DNA of 8,296 nucleotides, taken from assembly GCA_029977305.1 (NCBI GenBank), contig JAPOLF010000089.1:1-8296 (forward strand). Direction: 5' to 3'. Positions 6,845-8,296 of the stretch are shown in pieces. The stretch comes from a bacterium. GTDB lineage: Bacteria > Chloroflexota > Chloroflexia > Thermomicrobiales > UBA6265. The notes beneath the pieces are model-generated. The model did not search any database. It was not told where the DNA came from and saw nothing but the letters and a program-made list of their open reading frames with translations. The position numbers and the translations under genes are program-made. Position 1 is the stretch's first letter, and each line of letters opens with the position of its first letter.

Positions 6845-6876
6845 ACTCTGCTATATTCCTCGTACGTACGCAGAGT
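6845..6876 (+). promoter_or_regulatory. Candidate extended -10 promoter framed by an inverted repeat, for the AI-2E family gene
   Basis: TGCTATATT at 6849-6857 matches the extended -10 pattern (TG, one base, then TATAAT with one mismatch). No good -35 is seen 17 bases upstream, as is common for extended -10 promoters. The box lies between ACTCTGC (6845-6851) and GCAGAGT (6870-6876), a perfect 7-bp inverted repeat. CGTACGTACG (6861-6870), self-complementary over 10 bases, sits where transcription would start. A regulator bound here would block the promoter. Transcription would leave a leader of about 50 bases before the ATG at 6919. Confidence 0.45.
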
Positions 6877-6906
6877 TTCTCCCCAGAGCGACGTTCGCCG
6901 GGGTGT

Positions 6907-6912
6907 AGGAGG
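6907..6912 (+). promoter_or_regulatory. Consensus ribosome binding site of the AI-2E family gene
   Basis: AGGAGG lies 6 bases before the ATG at 6919, an ideal match and spacing. It fixes the start against an in-frame upstream ATG at 6772 that would read through the promoter region. Confidence 0.8.
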
Positions 6913-6918
6913 CGCCGC

Positions 6919-8016
6919 ATGGACCAATCGACGTCCGGGACCCCACCCCGCACAGCGATCACCGTCGAATTCGCCGGCAAGACCGTGGCGGTCTTGATCG
7001 CGTTTGTCGCGTTCATCTGGCTCGGCGGCAGATTGAGCCATTTCTGGCTCCTCCTCTCCTTTGCGATCCTGGTCGCCACCGCCATCGATCTCCCGGTCAG
7101 TCGCCTCCAGCGCATGGGCATCCCGCGAGGGCTCGGCATCGGCCTCTTCTATCTGATCATCATCATCCTGATCGCCTTGGTCGTTGCGGTGATGATCCCC
7201 CTCATCGCCGGTGAGGCCTCGATCCTCAAGGACGAGGTCCCCAAATACCTCGATGAGGTCGAGAAACTGGTCGCCAAGTTCAGTCCGGAGGCCGCCCAAC
7301 AACTCTCCATGGACGCCATCAGCAACGAGCTCAGCGGCCATGCCTCCACCATCGCCAGCGATCTCACCAAGTTCAGCGTCGACACCGCCAAGATCGGCCT
7401 TTACACCTTCATCACCTTGGTGCTCGCCTTCTTCCTCGCCACCGAGACCCACATGGTCCCGGCGCTCATCAATCGCTTCCTCCCCGAATCCCGCCACGAC
7501 CAAGCGATGCGCATCGCCTCCCGCTCGCGTGATCGCATCGGCGCCTGGGCTCGCGGGCAAGTCCTCATCGCCATCATCTTCGGTGCCGCGATGGGCATCG
7601 GCCTCAAACTGATCGGCGTGCCCCATTGGATCTCGCTCGCCGTCATCGCCGGGGTCCTCGAGATCATTCCCTACGTCGGTGGCTTGATCACCGTCATCCT
7701 CGCCGGGGTCGTTGCGCTCAGTCTGGGCGTGCCGCAACTCATCGCGGTCATCGTCCTCTACCTGGTCCTCGTCAACGTGGAGTCCCACGTCCTCGCCCCC
7801 TTGCTCTTCGGCAAGGCGGTGGGGCTGCCCCCGGTCGCGATCCTGATCTCGTTGATCGCCGGCGTGGAACTCCTCGGTGTCGCCGGCGCCCTCCTCGCGA
7901 TCCCGGTGACGGTCATCCTCTGGGTCATCGTCGATGAGCTCTGGCCCGCCAAGACGCCCGCCCAACCCGCCACGGACACGGCCACCGCGCCGAAAGAAAC
8001 CCCCGCCACCACCTGA
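6919..8016 (+). CDS. AI-2E family transporter (formerly UPF0118) membrane protein
   Basis: The 365-residue protein has about eight hydrophobic segments in the family's arrangement. Two lie near residues 20-57 and one at 73-96. A long soluble loop with amphipathic helices follows (about 97-155), then a segment at 158-175 and a cluster of segments from 213 to 338. Family landmarks are IGAWARGQ (207-214), LEIIPYVGG (247-255), and a C-terminal LPPVAILISLIAGVELLGVAGALLAIPV run (303-330). The last 23 residues are a Pro/Thr/Ala-rich, probably disordered cytoplasmic tail. Members form oligomeric inner-membrane proteins. Some export autoinducer-2 (TqsA) and others are Na+/H+ antiporters, so the family name does not settle the substrate. 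Nothing nearby (no LuxS, no Lsr genes) points to quorum sensing. The gene is divergent from the transporter operon and 127 bases upstream of the isomerase-like gene. Confidence 0.88.
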   Translation: MDQSTSGTPPRTAITVEFAGKTVAVLIAFVAFIWLGGRLSHFWLLLSFAILVATAIDLPVSRLQRMGIPRGLGIGLFYLIIIILIALVVAVMIPLIAGEASILKDEVPKYLDEVEKLVAKFSPEAAQQLSMDAISNELSGHASTIASDLTKFSVDTAKIGLYTFITLVLAFFLATETHMVPALINRFLPESRHDQAMRIASRSRDRIGAWARGQVLIAIIFGAAMGIGLKLIGVPHWISLAVIAGVLEIIPYVGGLITVILAGVVALSLGVPQLIAVIVLYLVLVNVESHVLAPLLFGKAVGLPPVAILISLIAGVELLGVAGALLAIPVTVILWVIVDELWPAKTPAQPATDTATAPKETPATT

Positions 8017-8061
8017 GTCGGTCTCCACGCCGCTCGCCATCGCGTCCGACGTGTCCTCCGG

Positions 8062-8067
8062 TAAGAT
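8062..8067 (+). promoter_or_regulatory. Weak -10-like box upstream of the isomerase-like gene
   Basis: TAAGAT in the context CCGGTAAGATCG matches TATAAT at four of six positions and lies in the gap after the AI-2E family gene. No convincing -35 is seen, so this is tentative. If real, the last gene has its own promoter and a leader of about 70 bases. Confidence 0.25.
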
Positions 8068-8077
8068 CGCCCCATCA

Positions 8078-8119
8078 CCGACCCCCGTCGGCGATGCGGA
8101 CCTGCCCACTGCGGTCCGC
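8078..8119 (+). repeat. Two consecutive small hairpins in the leader of the isomerase-like gene
   Basis: CCGAC (8078-8082) pairs with GTCGG (8087-8091) around a CCCC loop. GCGGACC (8096-8102) pairs with GGTCCGC (8113-8119) around a 10-base loop. Neither is followed by a U-run, so they are not classical intrinsic terminators. They end 12 bases before the ribosome site of the next gene. They could stabilise or modulate the leader, or be chance at this GC content. Confidence 0.3.
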
Positions 8120-8131
8120 GGCGATCCAGCC

Positions 8132-8137
8132 GAGGAG
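8132..8137 (+). promoter_or_regulatory. Ribosome binding site of the isomerase-like gene
   Basis: GAGGAG lies 6 bases before the ATG at 8144, with a CCCCCC spacer, and supports that start. Confidence 0.65.
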
Positions 8138-8143
8138 CCCCCC

Positions 8144-8296
8144 ATGAAGGTCGGCGTCTTTCTTGTCCTCTTCTCCGAGCGACCATTCGAGGAGGCCCTC
8201 GACTACGCCAAGAGTGCCGGCTGTGGCGCCGTCGAGATCGGATGCGGCGGCTTTCCCGGCAACGCCCACTGCGACCCCAAAGCCCTTCTCGACAAC
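8144..8296 (+). CDS. Sugar phosphate isomerase/epimerase-like TIM-barrel protein, N-terminal 51 codons, runs off the right edge
   Basis: The visible part begins MKVGVFLVLFSERPFEEALD and continues into a helix and a second strand with AVEIGCGGFPGNAHC (29-43). This is the opening of the xylose-isomerase-like TIM barrel (AP endonuclease family 2 fold): strand 1 with KVGVF, the FEEALDYAKSAG helix, then the VEIG strand 2. The GGFPGNAHCDP loop, with a His, is characteristic of a subgroup of sugar isomerases and epimerases. The metal-binding residues farther along are outside the window, so the reaction cannot be assigned; inosose, hydroxypyruvate or ketose epimerisation are all possible. No signal peptide, so cytoplasmic. 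Full-length relatives are about 270-330 residues. Confidence 0.75.
   Translation, partial: MKVGVFLVLFSERPFEEALDYAKSAGCGAVEIGCGGFPGNAHCDPKALLDN

Noticed and set aside
6919..8016. Assignment as an autoinducer-2 exporter
   Set aside because: The family name covers several functions, and no quorum-sensing gene is nearby; only the family-level call is supported.
6814..8145. A 443-codon minus-strand open frame opposite the AI-2E family gene
   Set aside because: The composition is dominated by Asp, Gly, Glu and Arg. That is the expected complement of a hydrophobic high-GC gene; the plus strand has a consensus ribosome site and family motifs.

Overview
The window is high-GC (roughly 65%), gene-dense chromosomal DNA of a bacterium. 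GTG starts are used as freely as ATG, intergenic gaps are short, and nothing looks mobile: no transposase, integrase, tRNA, rRNA or CRISPR array was seen. Protein style and gene set (a 12-TM iron-type ABC permease, an AI-2E family exporter, and a sugar isomerase whose N-terminus is typical of this group) suggest Chloroflexota, perhaps Thermomicrobia or Sphaerobacter-like. That assignment is an impression from the proteins, not a measurement.

Left part (1-2151). A minus-strand pair comes first: a CX5R dual-specificity-type phosphatase followed 5 bases later by a secreted M1-family metallopeptidase whose 3' part lies beyond the left edge. Diverging from them is a small secreted protein of unknown function on the plus strand.

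Middle (2164-6752). A tightly packed minus-strand set reads, in transcription order: an unrecognised 267-aa protein that looks like two Rid/YjgF-type folds in tandem; a fused two-domain FbpB/ThiP-type ABC permease; an FbpC-type ATPase overlapping the permease by 8 bases; and a divergent DprA/Smf-like Rossmann protein without a winged-helix tail. No periplasmic binding protein is encoded here, so the transporter substrate (Fe3+, thiamine or similar) is open.

Right part (6753-8296). A 166-base divergent intergenic region holds a perfect 9-bp inverted repeat and a separate 7-bp inverted repeat around an extended -10 box. It is followed on the plus strand by an AI-2E family membrane protein and the first 51 codons of a sugar phosphate isomerase/epimerase-like TIM-barrel protein.

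I found no convincing undescribed multi-gene system. The items most worth a second look are the double Rid-like protein at the head of the transporter operon, the DprA-like protein at its end, and the palindromic control region at 6781-6876.
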